NCBI RefSeq assembly: GCF_000143535.2
Contig: NC_037312.1
Location: 2,976,001-3,040,000 of the forward strand
Length of the DNA: 64,000 nt
Origin: Botrytis cinerea B05.10
Lineage: Eukaryota; Ascomycota; Leotiomycetes; Helotiales; Sclerotiniaceae
Direction: 5' to 3'
Positions 43,019 to 56,197 of the stretch are shown piece after piece (the first letter of the stretch is position 1; the number at the start of each line of letters is the position of its first letter). Made by a program: the position numbers and the translations under genes. The notes below the pieces were generated by a model. The model did not search any database, was not told where the DNA came from, and worked only from the letters and a program-made list of their open reading frames with translations.

Positions 43019-44391
43019 TGTTTAGGGGTATGGGTGGATGTGTGAGAGGGAGAGGATTCGTAACGGATGTTTGGGGGTTTTGCTGGAGATTTATGTTTTT
43101 CAGAGGGAAGCAGAGGAGAGGAGGTGTTCTTTGAAGGGATAGGGCAGAACAGAACAGCGCAGAGTGATTTTTTATTTTTTATTGATTTTTTTTTTAGAAA
43201 AATATAGATACCATTCATTGCATGCATGCATGCATGATACATTACATACCCACGTATCGATCGACCTTTTAATTCTATCTTCATTCAATTTTTGTTTGCT
43301 ATCGTATAAACTATCATCGAGAGAATTTATGATTCAAAATATCCTAGGTATCTATAGTGATCCTATTTAGATTGTGAATTATAAAATTTCAGTTATAACG
43401 AGATGGTGAGTAGGTGAGGGAAATGTAAGAAGTTGGTTAGTTAGTCAGTCAGTCAGTCAGTCAGATAGATAGAAAATAATAAATCACAAAGTAAAACAAA
43501 CCTACTTATAAAATCTAGATTTTGTATTTTGTATTTTGTATACATATACATATACATGTATGTAATTATGGATTGTTAATTTTTCTTTGTGAATGAATGT
43601 TTTTCTGAATGGCTTTGTGATTGGATTGTGTTGTAGGATAGATGTATTTATGTCTATACTTATACTTATACTTAAAATTCCTTACAGGAAATAAAATTGG
43701 CATGGATGTTATTCTGTTGTATATGTATAATGATAGAGATTTGGAAAATTTTGGGATTCTGGGATTCTGGAGTGTGGAGTGTGGAGTGTGGAGTGTGGAG
43801 TGTGGAGGATTGATTTTGTGGTTGGTTGATGTATGTTGTGGTTGTGGTTGTGGTTGTGGTTGATGGTGTGGTTGATGTATATATATGTATATATGTATGT
43901 ATGTAGATAAACAGACAGATCGTCAAGAACTCTCTGCGATTCTTTTCTTCTCGTTCAGGAGAAGAAGAATGGGATTCTTAATTTTATTTGTGAATGTGAG
44001 AATGTGAGAATGTGAATTCATGGTACTTGGAGATCTATATTGGACTTGTATTTGTGTTGGATTTTGGTTTTGATGGGATGGGATGGGATGGGATGGAAGA
44101 TATAAGGTTTATGGAAGAGTTCTATATGTATTGCGGTTTGTGGTATGTGTGTATGTGATATGATATGAAATAATAGTATAGATAGAATATGACGATTGAT
44201 CGATACAAAAGAAATATAGTAGTAGTAGCAGTACTAGATTGCGAACGCGCAGTATGTGGTATATATGAAATGACAGCCTCCTCCGTCTCTCTATTTCAAC
44301 TCAATCCTCCTCCTCCTCCTTCTCTCCTCTCCCTCCCCCATTTGCCTCCTTTTTTTCCAATCCCCAAAAAACCGCAACGCACCAAACAAAC
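43019..44391. repeat. Microsatellite-rich spacer between convergent genes
   Basis: This 1.4-kb stretch carries many different simple repeats: GCAT at about 43219-43237, CAGT at 43442-43466, TTTTGTA at about 43525-43545, ACTTAT at about 43655-43675, GGAGTGT at 43769-43807, GTTGTG at 43835-43861, TATG/TATA around 43875-43905, GAATGTGA at about 43995-44015 and GGGAT at 44072-44096. It holds both 3' ends and no gene. Confidence 0.7.
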
Positions 44392-46832
44392 CTAAATCTT
44401 ATCCCCCAAAATATCACTCACACTCCCACTCGCCGAATGACTCGGACTATATGCACTACTCCCTGGCGTATATCGAAATCCATCCGCCACACTTCCACCC
44501 TCTTCACTCCCATCATTATCTTCATAAGCGGGTAATACTTCTTCATCTTCATTTTCCATTTCACTTTGAATTAAAATTCCATGCGTATATCCATTGAAAT
44601 GGAAGATTTGATCTTCGGATATATTTCGTTGGTGAATAGGAAGAGGAAGAGAAGATGAGGAACGTCCTTCTTCTGCGGCTACCATGTCACCTACTACATC
44701 TGCCGCGTTGCGGAATGAGGAAATGTCTTGTCCGACGGAAATTTCGGATTCGTTGTCACTCTCGCTTTCGCAGTCGGAATCGGAATCTTCGTTGAGTAAA
44801 CCATCTTTTTCTTCGAAATCTTGTTCGCGGCCTAGAACGCGGTACCACCAGTTCTGGAAACTTGGTTGACGAGAAACACGACGTCTGCAGCGTTGTTCGC
44901 GACGGGCTTGACGGGTAGAACGGGCTTTGGGACTGCAGGTGCGGCGATGCAGGGTTATGAGCAGGATGGAGAGGAGAAATCCGATGATTGCGAATTTGAG
45001 GATGTGGAAGGGGAAGTGGGGGGGACCACTATGGGGTGGGCCGTGGGGTGGAGGACCGGAGAAGGATTCTTCGAGGAGATGGGGTGGGCTGTTGAAGTGC
45101 GAGGGTTCGGATTCGGAGTGCGGAGGGGGATTGGAGAAATCGGGATGGGAGTCTGGGGGACTGGGGTGGAAGGGGGGTTCTTGGTCTTCGGTGTCTTGGT
45201 GGAGATCGCTGTGAGGTGGGCCGTGGTGGAATTCTTGGTCGTGTGGGTGATGTGATCCTTCATGTTCTGGTCCATCGAATGGCCCTTCGTGTGGATGATC
45301 GAAATCCGGGCCATCAAATGATGGTGGTCCTTGTTCATGATGCGGTTTAGCGTGTTTTCCATGACGCCCTTCAAATTCATCCTCAAAATTGTCATGGCCC
45401 CTATGAGGTCTTTCTAATTTTTCAAATTCCTCTTCATGATGTCCATCATGATGTCTAGGTCGTCCTTCCCAAGGTCCATGTTCCTCTTCATCATCATGGA
45501 AAGGATGACTTTCATGGTGTCTTCCGTGTTCAAATCCATGAGGACCGAATTCATGTGGAGGAGGTCCGTGGGGAGGTTCGTGTGGTGGCCCATGAGGTCC
45601 ATGGGGTCCAGGATGATGAAAGCCAAAAGGAGGAGGGTAATGACAAATTGGAAGAATGTGGTGGGGACGAGAAGGGAAGTGTGGACCGGTATGATTGTTC
45701 TTGCCGTGAGGTACATGTGGAGAAGTATGGTTTCCGGCAGTATGGTTACCTGGTTTTCCATGGAATCCTTTACCATGTTTCTTACCCTTCTTTGAGTGTG
45801 ATTCGCGAGAGTGATGGAAAGATTCTTCGTTGAATTCATCACCAGAGATTCTTCCGTAGAATTTACGAGCCCTCTCGCTAATAACTGCAGCGACGCATCG
45901 AAGACTATCACAATCTCTGATTCTGTCATCAAGGTTATGATGTTCTTGAGCGTGTTTTGAGATGTGATGCTTCTTTTTATGGATGAGATACTTCAACTCT
46001 TTCATTTGAGCTTTCATGTATCTAAGCTCGGCCAACTCTTTGTGAATGTTGAACTCTTTGTGACCCATATGATGTTTACGCTCTCCTTCTGGGCGGTTGT
46101 CCATATGATGTTCATGTTCTCCGTCAGGACCCTTTCCATTATGATGTTTGCGTTCCTCTTCAGATCCCTTGTCCATATGGTGTTTACGTTCTCCTTCAGG
46201 TCCCATTCCTTTATGATGTTGCTTATCCGACGATGAATGATGTTCCATAACTTGATCATCTTCCGAAGAAATAGTTTCGATGTTCATGATTTCTGTCTCT
46301 TCAGTTTGTCTGAATAAAACGGAGAATCCTGAATTCTCAATTGTCTTTCCATCCAAAAAATCAATCATAAACTTCATAAGTTGCCCACGTGGTTTGCCAT
46401 CAATAACGACACAATTGAAAGACCATGATCCTACTACGATTTTATTTGTTGATGTCGAAATGGAACCTTTGCCGGATGAGATTGAAGTTTCCGAATCGAA
46501 TGTTTGTGAAAGAGGTTGGCCATCGATCAAGACATTCCCAAAGCCACATGCTTCTGTGGAATGAAGGATATCAACTCGGAGATCTAGAGGGTTGACATCA
46601 GCTGAGGAGGAATCATGTCCAACATCAAGGCGAACGAATCCCATGGTATAAGCTTCTAGAAGTAGAAATTAGTTTGGATAGACGTAGGTAGCGAATCAGA
46701 TATAAGTTTACCCGTCGCATCAACATCATTCTTTTCGAATTCGACATCAACGTCTTGTTCTGAAGTTGGTGGTAGAACAAACGCCGACACTATGGCCGGC
46801 GCAAGTAAGAATGCCTTCAAAAGGCTACGCAT
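44392..46832 (-). CDS. His/Pro-rich single-pass membrane protein with signal peptide
   Basis: Exons 46832-46712 and 46655-44392 give 794 residues. The first exon holds a signal peptide (MRSLLKAFLLAPAIVSAF). An N-terminal extracellular domain (about 40-150) has beta-like character with SWSFNCVVIDGKP. Residues about 170-230 contain four short repeats of the type PEGERKHHMD. A huge His/Pro/Gly/Glu-rich segment follows (about 290-590), for example HHPGPHGPHGPPHEP, which could bind metal ions. One membrane span (ILKFAIIGFLLSILLITL, about 590-610) and a basic stop-transfer patch lead to a cytosolic acidic tail ending in VADGFRYTPGSSAYSPSHSA and SDILGDKI. I do not recognise a named family; the overall layout suggests a cell-surface sensor or adhesin. 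A histidine-rich metal-binding role is inference. Confidence 0.8.
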
Positions 46833-47744
46833 AATGAATAAGAGAACACAGAAGCAAAAGACAGAGTGGAATAGTAACAAATACTAATAAATAGAAGAAT
46901 ATTATGCAATAGCACAATATCGATATCGAGATGTGATGTAAATTAGACGGACTGCTGTATGTACTACTTCCACCCGTACAATATATAACCGAACAATCAA
47001 AAAAAGATCAAAAACAAACTTTGACCCAAAAACAGAGAAAGGCTTAAGAGTTAAAAGGAAAGAAATGGAAAGAAATCCTCGATAATAATATCACGATATA
47101 AGGTTTATTATTTTCATGCTCCCCCACTGCCTTACGAGTCCCTTCACAATTGCGCAGTCATGATTAGCAGAAACTAACCAAAACGATATTACGCGTCGTC
47201 AGCATCAAAGCGGTTATCACGGCGTGAGAAGGCTGAATATGGCTGTTCATGATAGGATAGCAAATAAGAAACGAGATGTGTTTGCGTGTGCACTGTGAGG
47301 AAGTGTATCTGGATGTGTGAGTTGGAGGCGACGACTACGATTTTGATATGGATCTGTACTTTTAGACAACATCATAGTGAAGGGTGGAAATGGGTTGTGA
47401 TTGAGGACCATGAGTGAAGCGTGATATTGGTGATAAGCAGACCTTGCACGTGCCTCCACTCGCATATTTCGGACATTTGGAGTTCGAGTTTCTGTCGGTA
47501 CCGACAGTGGAAATTGGACATTAGTGTTGCCTGGAATTTAAGGCCAATAAGCTTCATGCCTCAGTTTTGACTCTCCCTAGCCATTCAGCCATTCTCTCAT
47601 TTTGCCTAGCTGGTCAATCTCGAAACCCGTCGTAATTCGATACGGTAACCTGCACACCTCCATTGTTCCTTGAATATCAAATCCACCCAAGCTGAGCGAG
47701 CGCATAGCAAACAACATTATATCATCCATCGATTCATCGTCAAT
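46833..47744. promoter_or_regulatory. Divergent intergenic region
   Basis: The 912 bp separate the start of the His-rich membrane protein (minus) from LSM4 (plus) and must contain both promoters. A CACGTG-type element (GCACGTGCC, about 47446-47454) is present. No gene seen. Confidence 0.45.
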
Positions 47745-48351
47745 ATGGTTGTATGTACCCCCCCAGAACGATTTCTGCATTTTCACATTCTCCACAAGCT
47801 GCATCACTTGCGCGCATACCATCTGCGATACTAATTCTCTCTCTTGCAGCTTCCCTTAGGTCTACTCACGGCCGCACAAGGTCACCCAATGCTGGTTGAG
47901 CTTAAGGATGGCGAAACTTTGAACGGCCATTTAGTATCGTGCGATACTTGGATGAATTTAACGCTAAAGGAGGTGGTTCAAACGAGTCCGGTATGAAAGA
48001 TTATGGCGAGGGCGGAGCTGGGACGTTGGGTTGGAATGCGCTGAAGCTAATACGTCAAAATTCAGGATGGTGATAAATTTACAAGGTTACCAGAAATATA
48101 TGTCAAAGGAAACAATGTACGTTTATTTTCGGGGAAACTCGACTCGGGGTCAAGAACCCATATCCTAATTCATGCTGCAGATCAAATATCTCCGAATGCC
48201 AGATGAAATTATCGATCTAGTAAAGGATCAACAACAAGGACAACAAAGCAATTACAGAGGCCGCGGAGGCAATAGGGGCGACAGAGGTGGCGACCGAGGT
48301 CGTGGTGGTAGAGGTGGCAGAGGAAGAGGAAGAGGAGGGAGAGGCGCGTGA
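47745..48351 (+). CDS. U6 snRNA-associated Sm-like protein LSm4
   Basis: LSm4 is a subunit of the LSm1-7 ring (mRNA decapping and decay, cytosol) and the LSm2-8 ring (U6 snRNA, nucleus). Exons 47745-47750, 47850-47990, 48066-48116 and 48181-48351 give 122 residues. The first exon is only ATGGTT: the donor GTATGT directly follows and acceptor TTGCAG leads into [20 protein letters not shown], the diagnostic LSm4 start. The Sm1 motif contains [17 protein letters not shown], and Sm2 contains [18 protein letters not shown]. The C-terminus is an RGG/RG-rich tail ([14 protein letters not shown]) that binds RNA and promotes P-body assembly in homologues. All phases agree. The tiny first exon is supported by frame and the expected start, not by transcripts. 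Confidence 0.95.
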
Positions 48352-48832
48352 AACATTGATGGTGGTGGTAATGAGCTGAAATTGGACTCGAAGAAGCTAC
48401 ATAATGGCACGTATGATATACACAAAGTGCAGAGGGGCGGCTACATTTCTTCTTTATGAACATCGAAGGATTTCGATACATGCAGCAAGTTTGCCTTGAA
48501 ATGATGCAGGCAGGCATGGCAGGTATATGATAGGTTCACATTGGATGTGAGAAATCGTCGAGGCACATATAAACATGTCTCTCAGCAAAGTCTCAAACCA
48601 TCACATATTCCGAGATCATAGCCCACAACAAAAACAAATATTCCCCCCAATTCTTCAATCCTGAGTTTCCCTCGTGGCAAATTGAAATTGCCCCTGGTCG
48701 TTCGTATGAATCCCGCCCAACGAATCGCGGGGATCACTTCTTCCCCTCTGTTCCCACGTGATTCTACAACATTTCCGCCGCGCCTAGAAATGTTTCCGCG
48801 AACCTTGAAAATAAAATTTATAGATCAACTCA
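48352..48832. other. Intergenic stretch between LSM4 and the PPR gene
   Basis: This 481-bp stretch holds the LSM4 3' end and the promoter of the PPR gene. A CACGTG-like element, CCCACGTGATT, lies near 48755. No gene seen. Confidence 0.4.
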
Positions 48833-50804
48833 ATGACGACCACAAAAATTCCAATTGATGGACTGTGGCGATGTCTTTGTCCTTCTATAGACACACTTGT
48901 TCTTGCGCGTCCTAATACCTTTAATCAATTACCCAGGAAGTTCTTGAACCGTCCTTTGGTGAAGAATAAAAAGATCCCAACATGTCCAAAGAGTCGATCC
49001 TTTCACACCACTACCACGACTTCATTGCCTGTGTTAAATGGACAATATACCCCGAGATCACGAAATGTTAGAGGGAAGCTGAATACAGCGAAATCTATTA
49101 ACTTGGAACAACTGCGCAACGATGAGATTCATGAGCGATTGAGGGAATTGAAGACGGAAGAGGGGGCATATACCCAAGTTGCAGAAGTGGTGGAATATTT
49201 GGTGAAGGTCAGGGAGGAGAAACCTGCGTTGATACATTATGATGCATTAATTGCAGCTAATGCGGATCCTGAATATGGCAGTGTAGAGGTTGTGAGGACT
49301 TTATTGGAGGAGATGAAGGGGTTGGGAATTGGTGCTGATTCGGGGCTTTATCATACTGTTCTACAAGTATGTATACTTTACGATCTCTCTTTGGAGTAAG
49401 ATGGCTAATGGTTGATGTTTCATAGGTACTTGCGATTCATCCAGACTATCTTTTGCGAACTCAGATATTGGAAGAAATGAAGGAACGTTGGTATGGTTTA
49501 TCTCCAACTGGATGGCATAATTTGGTCATTGGTCTACTTCGCGATCGTCAATATGAATTGGCTATGGACAAATTTGAACAAATGCAAGCAGATCAAATCG
49601 GAATTAAGCCATGGCTTTACGATATCTTCTTCTTTAAATTATGTGAATTGGATGAGTTGGATGAAGCTCTAAGACTGTTGAAGTCTCGATATGACCAACC
49701 AGTACTGGCTATGCATATGTATTATCACTTATTGGATTCATTTGCTAGTTCATTTCATGTAAGCAAGTTTTATACAATAACCTTATTTTCATCTATTGAC
49801 TTTTGTTGTAGTATGAAGGTACCAGTTATATCTGGAGACTTCTGGTTGAAACTTCGGAGATGAATCCTGCAGATGGAACTTGTACAGCAGTATTAAATTG
49901 TGCTGCTCGTCATGCAGACCCCAATTTAGCTACATCGGCTATTGGACTTCTTTCCAAACGTAGTACTGTTTTAGGGGTACATCATTATGAAGCTCTTCTC
50001 GAAGCGTACGTCGGAATTGAAGATATCAAAACTTCTTTCCGAATTTTAAATATCATGACCAACGCAGGTCTCACACCAGACGCAAGTTCCACACGATCAA
50101 TATATCTTTGGCTAACAAAATCATCATTCCATGCTCTTGAAGGATGGAAAATTCTCAAATCGTTAAAAGCGGATGGATACACTATTCCCATTGCCGCTGT
50201 AAACGTCGTTCTAGAAGGTGTCATCTTCACCAATAATCTAAGTCACAGTCATGACTTAGCAATCGATTATTACAAAGAACTCCACCGAATATGCGCCGCG
50301 GGTCCCAATATCGAAACCTTCAATACGCTTCTCCGAGGCCTAGGTGCTCATGGTAGAGGATCGAAATCTAAAGCTATGTTCCTTGCGTCGGAAATCCAAG
50401 CCTTAAACCTCAAACCCGATGAGCTCACTTATGATCGTCTCATTTTAATTTGTCTGCACACCGAAAACGCGGATTATGATGATTGTTTTCGGTATTTGGA
50501 GGAGATGATGATGGTAGGGAAAGATAAGGTTGATGCGGCGGGGAGGAGAGGTTGGTGGATGAGACCAGGCACGGTAGTGGCGTTGGTGAAGAGATGTGTG
50601 GAGAGTGGGGACGAGAGGGCTTGGCAGTTGATGGAGGATATGAGGGTGAGGGGTATGGTTAATGAGTATACGAGGCTGAAGGTTTGGACGGATTTGTATT
50701 GGCCGAAGGGGAGTGGGGGTAGGAGGGGAAGGAGAGAAGGGGAATATTTGCGGGGCGAGAGGGAGGTTGAGGAAGCGAGAGGCGAGAAGATTGTGGTGGG
50801 ATAG
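48833..50804 (+). CDS. Mitochondrial pentatricopeptide-repeat (PPR) protein
   Basis: Exons 48833-49366, 49426-49758 and 49812-50804 give 619 residues. The donors are GTATGT and GTAAGC; the frame is kept. The N-terminus (about 60 residues) is basic and rich in S/T/R with [20 protein letters not shown], a mitochondrial targeting sequence. The rest is helical hairpins of PPR type: [99 protein letters not shown] and [21 protein letters not shown] proteins bind mitochondrial RNAs and govern their stability, processing or translation. It resembles fungal mitochondrial expression factors; I cannot tell which RNA it serves. The C-terminal 40 residues are low complexity ([20 protein letters not shown]). 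Confidence 0.88.
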
Positions 50805-53800
50805 AAGGGAGGAAGTAGCTTCGTTTTGAAGGGAGATGAGATCAGATGAGTATCTTGAGTATAATTGTATATTATCCAAATGTCATATGAATAATACATC
50901 TCCTCGTATTGCTGTTTATTCATTCCCGTCTAATCTGATTTTATACTTACCCCTTCATCTCAATCTATCGCCTCAACAAATCCCAGTTTTCTCCCCTTCC
51001 CCTTTCCCTCTCCAAGACTAGATAAATATTTCATGTTTTCCTTAATGTATACTTTCTTTTCTTTCTCATTCTTTTCGAGTGTTTCTTCAGCTGCGTTTTT
51101 GATGGATGGTTTCTGGGCTGGGCTGAAAAAGTAGAGCTGAATCGTGATGGATTGGATATATATGTGGATGTTGATATTGATGTTGATTCTTGAGTGTGAT
51201 GGGTAGGATGGATGGGGGGGATGGATGGGAGATGGGGATAGAGATGAGGATGAAATATAATGGGTATTGTGAGTATATCATAATGGTTATTGATACTTGA
51301 TACTTTGAAGTTGGGCTGGAGTATATTGAGCTGAGTTGAGTTGAGCTTAAAGCACAGTGAAGTAGAATGAAATAAATGAATCAGTTAATAAGTATTAGTT
51401 GATTGAAATCTTTAGAAGTGTGAATTCGAATTCGAATGGGTAGGGGTGTGGATATTTAGGGAGTGATATGCGAGGATGAGGATGAAATCTTAGAAGGGAG
51501 GGGGACTCTAGTGACTTTGGGTATACTAGAAACTCTGGGGAGGGGGGTGTATTGACTGAAGGGGGCACTGATTGGGTTTGTTCTGGGGGATGGCTTGAAA
51601 AGAGAAGGGGGAATTTGAGGGTGGGAAGTTGGAGAGGGAAAATGTGTGGATGGTGGAGTGGGGTTGAGAGTTTTGGGGCAGAGAGGGGGTATATATATAA
51701 ATGTAAACGAGATGGGTTTATGTGGGAGAGGGTATGGAAAGTGGTATCCCAAGAAAGATGTCTTAGGTTGGGAGTGGGAGTAGGATTAGTTGTGTTGATT
51801 TCTTGGGGGAGTGGGAAGGGAAAGAGAGGCGGTGGTGAGGATGATGGTGGTGGGGTCATGATGGGGACTACTGAGTGGTGAGTTTATGTTGTTGTTGTTG
51901 TTTTTGTTCTTTTCATTTTATACATATTCATGGTTTTTCCTTATATCAATCAACCGAGTGTAAGTAGTTTAGTTTAGTTTAGCCCAACAACAATGGCAAT
52001 GACAAGCCATTCAGCTTCTTCGTTGATGAAAGAAAAAAAAAGTGGGATATAAATATTTATCGGAGTCAGTATTGATAGATATGTAGATATTTCTAGTTCT
52101 ATTATCTTGGGATATGAAGTCGCTCCCTAGTTGCCATCGATGTTGTCATTTTATTGGTGGAGAATGAAGAAGAGAAGGAGGGAGGGGGAGAAGGTGTATA
52201 AATAGGTAGTTGAAGATTATGATCTGTTCATAGTATGTATCCTTGGGATTGAATATGGAATACAGTTTTTAAATTATCCTGAAATTTCCCGCTGGAAAAT
52301 ACACATCTATTTTATTTTCGTAGGATCTGTTCACATATTCAAGAAAAATCGGAGTATATATAAACGCCTCTCACTCAAACTTGGAGAGGGTAAAAGATAA
52401 CTAAGACAGACGAAAAGACAACAGGTCGAGGTTTGCAACCTGGAGACTGCTGGATTGTTCGCAAGAGGGGTTTGGAGATAGACTGAGAGTGATATGAGTT
52501 TTGGGTTTTGGTATGTATCTTGATGGTGGATATAGGAAGATGAAGGTCTGAGATGGATGAAAATAATGAGAGTGATGAGGAACGATAGGGGAATGGCAAT
52601 GCGAAGTGAAGTGGTGAGAATGATGGTGCTTGAGATGAGTAGGTGATTACTATGTAAGTGAGACTATATAGAGCCAGAAAGATAACAACAGCAGCAATAA
52701 CTAAGCTACCACTAGTAACAAAATCATATTCAAAAATCTCTCGTCTTATTTTGGCGTCGATGCTAGATATAGCTATCTACCTTTCTGGGTACTTAGCTAT
52801 AATGTGAGCACTGTACATGAGATCATAAATCTCGTTCTTTGAACCCTGAAATTTAATCGTTAATTGTTCGAGCGGAATTTATCGTTTTGAAAGTCGAGGT
52901 AATCATGGATTGAAGGGGGATAATCTAACCTTTAGGTTTCATCTCAAGTAGCTTTATATTTTGAACTTCAGATTTTCTTTTTTGGATCTATATAAACCTC
53001 GCCTATTCCCAGTTTGAGGGATCGGTAAATTTGAGCAAAGTGGTTATTAATGACAACGATGAGGAGATTCAAGGTGTAATTACATAGTATGGAATGTATG
53101 GTCTCAATGATTTTATTAGAGTCTGATGGATTAAAGTGTATAGATTTGATAACAATAGTGGAATATGAATTGAGAAATTATGGCACAAGTGGGTGTTTTC
53201 GCTGTTATTTTGTTTAAATTAAATTTCTAATTTTAATGACAGTGAAGACATGTTTATTTGGCAACATACATGAATTTTCATCGTAATTCAGCAAGCTTTT
53301 AAAGTAATTTTATACAAGTGGACCTAATCACGTCTCGATATCAAGATATAGGATCATTATCCTGTTCTGCCGTGCAATCGACCGGCTCGACCGGCTCTGG
53401 GAAGCTCTTTGAAGCTGTTCTACACTAAATCTGTGTCTTATTATTTTACATTTTGATTGAGGAGGTTGATATACTCGATTCTTTATTCTTGATACCAAAA
53501 CTGTGTCGTAATACTTGAGATGTTGATATATGTCTTTATTTATCTCCAAGTTAAGTGGAGAATGTATGATCATAAATCGAGACATGTTTAAAAGCTATAT
53601 AAACTCGACTTCTAAGGAAAACTAGAAACCGTGATTTGAACAAACTTCCAGCTAGCGATTGTCCAGGATCTTGGATGAGTTTTTTGACTGATAAAAATGT
53701 GAAGACTCACTGCTTAGCCATAGACAGATTTATCTGGGTATCAAGGACGAAGTAAGATGGGATTCTTGATGAGGGTAGGATATCTATGTTGATAGAGTGT

Positions 53801-56197
53801 GTATCTGGATAAATAACAGAAATAGAATTTGACTGCGAAAATATAGTCGTTGCTATCGGAATAATTTTATCTGACAGATCTTACAACCCTTGATAAGTGT
53901 TATGTGCAGTGCGAATGCTCAATCATTGTTACTTTCAGAGGATCAGAACCAGAAAGCATTGCTTCCTATAAAAAACAAGTCTTGAATCAAACTCAGAGAT
54001 TCGTAAGCTTTCGATGTTACAGCATTCATGATTCATTAGGACTCCACGAGCAGTCTTCTCGAGTAAAGATTCTGGTCTACAGATTTGACTGCCTTTGAGT
54101 GGTGTTTGGAATGGGATACTGAGATGTGTCTTTGATGACAGGTTGAAATGGAGTTTCTCGCTATCATATCCGAGATCTTGATTACTAAAACGGAGTAAAG
54201 GCTCGGTTATGACAGCGAAAACATTTTTCGTTGGCAAAAAATGCATCCACGCTATCTTCCCGCTAATTCTCTGAATTAGACAGCCAGCTTCTAAACCTCA
54301 ATACACGGCCCTTGGATCCCCAGCTTTCATTTACTTTCTCACTCATGGGTCTCTGCATTGTGCTGCATTGCAAGATTTTATGTGTTTTTTTATTTACTAA
54401 AGGAAAGAGAGGTGGTTATACGGAATTCGAGTCCCTTTCATTTAGTGAAAAATGGTTCGCTTGTCTCTAACCAAGACGTTATATGGAGATTATATATCTT
54501 GATCTAGTCACTGTATACCGCTAGGCGGCAATGTTACCGGCTTTTTTTATAAGATCAGCTGTTTGTAGAGAAGACGATCTTCTAGTTGATAGCAATTCCG
54601 ACTGCAGCACAATGAGGAGTGGGACATTACAATACTATGCCGCTAATATCTTACGGACGTGAATGCCTGTGTTAACCACAATAAATAAGGTTACTTAGAG
54701 ATATGGGAACTACGTGAAGTTTTTGCAATGAGACACTAGATGACGACGATTTAGTTTTGCTGTCATGCTGAGTTGACTACATTACTTTTTGCTACAACAA
54801 TAATTGCAAATTATGATAGCAAAAAATAAATCTAGAGTATGAAAGCTTCAAGTCAAATTGAGGCATGTATACTATGTCGTTCAACCATTATACATAGATC
54901 AATAATCATATGTCCTGGGTACAGATGCAATCCACCCTGTTTGACTTTATTGAAGATGAAGTGGTTTTTATTTGCTATCTAGTAGGAAGGCGGGATGGTA
55001 TTTATATAATTGAGCGGGTCTGTCCGGAGGTGAAAGGGCTGGATTTGAACATTACCTGAGCTGTGTTGAGTCACTTTACGGCTATGATGGTACTTCTTCT
55101 ACCCTGATTCGATTCATAGAGAAGAGAGTTTCTTGTAGCCTCTCTATAAATTCAACATGCTGTTGGCCACGGAATCGATAAATACAATACGAAAGATTAA
55201 CTGAAGGATAGGTGTCTGCAGCTTGACCTGGTGCAATATGTGGCAGTGACGTACGATTAGAAACATGTTATGGAACTTGATCTCATTATACATGTATTTT
55301 GGCAAGGTAATCTTGGATAAAATCAAAATTTGTCGTAAGAAAGATGAGAGATATCTGCTGTCATTCAGAGTGCGTTGACAACTTTCATTTCGTAATATCT
55401 TCTAGACTTTTACGCCACAAAATACAAAGATAGGGGATTCACATGTCATGATATACATCGTACCAAATAAGCAAGAGTACCTTCAGACGTCATACGCGGT
55501 GTAGTTACTCATAAGAGCTATAGATCACGAAATGTACCTGCCTTCATTCTAGGCGAATTAAAGGCAGTATAGGAAGCTCTATACAGGTATGTGTATATAT
55601 ATTTGCTTGCGTTTGGTCATTCAGAATGAAGCTTTGAGCGAGAAGAAGATACAGCAGTACTAAACTATCACGTGTCAATGTTATCCAGCAAGCAAAATTA
55701 TGGTCACCTGGAGTGAAGTACTTTTTGATGGAAGTGGTAGTCATCTGACAAGTCTGTAGTGGTTGTGAGGGTAAATAGTAGCATTTTCTGACACTATGTG
55801 TATTAGAAATTGTACTGTGTGCGTTGAGCAAACATGTCAGAGATAATAGTAAGCCGTAGCCCCTATTTGTGAGACTGTCAAATTTGAAGTACTGACTCTA
55901 GCGAGTCTATAGATACCGTCGCTGAAATAACCTACAGCCATGCCAGGCCGTACGACTTGAACGGGTCCGCACTGTTTCTTCTAAAATAGTATATAAGTAT
56001 CTTTTGTGATCATCTCGGCACCCATCTTCTTGAACATCTAACAATCTTGACTTACAAGAAGCAGAACAATAATTGAAACCTCCACCTCATCTTGTTCGAT
56101 ACAACAACTTCATACTTTACCAGGCCTTCATATACTTTTAAAGTATCATCTTCACTTCGACTCACCTTCTACTTAAAGTTTTCCTTCAAGAATCATA
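50805..56197. other. Gene-poor AT-rich region, 5.4 kb
   Basis: No supportable gene. Strong purine/pyrimidine strand asymmetry at about 51170-51870 and simple repeats (GTT at about 51887-51900, GTTTA at 51968-51985) are visible. Long open frames on both strands between 51395 and 51881 are products of that composition. I recognise no transposon remnant; whether the AT-rich part bears RIP-type mutation would need a computed index. Confidence 0.45.

Noticed and set aside
44684..45255. Plus-strand open frames opposite the His-rich gene
   Set aside because: They are shadows of the biased minus-strand coding sequence, whose signal peptide, splice sites and membrane span support it.
51395..51881. 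Long open frames on both strands (154 codons minus, 109 codons plus), the plus frame with a hydrophobic stretch
   Set aside because: Both arise from extreme purine bias; the proteins are Pro/Ser/His or Gly/Arg/Trp low complexity and overlap each other.
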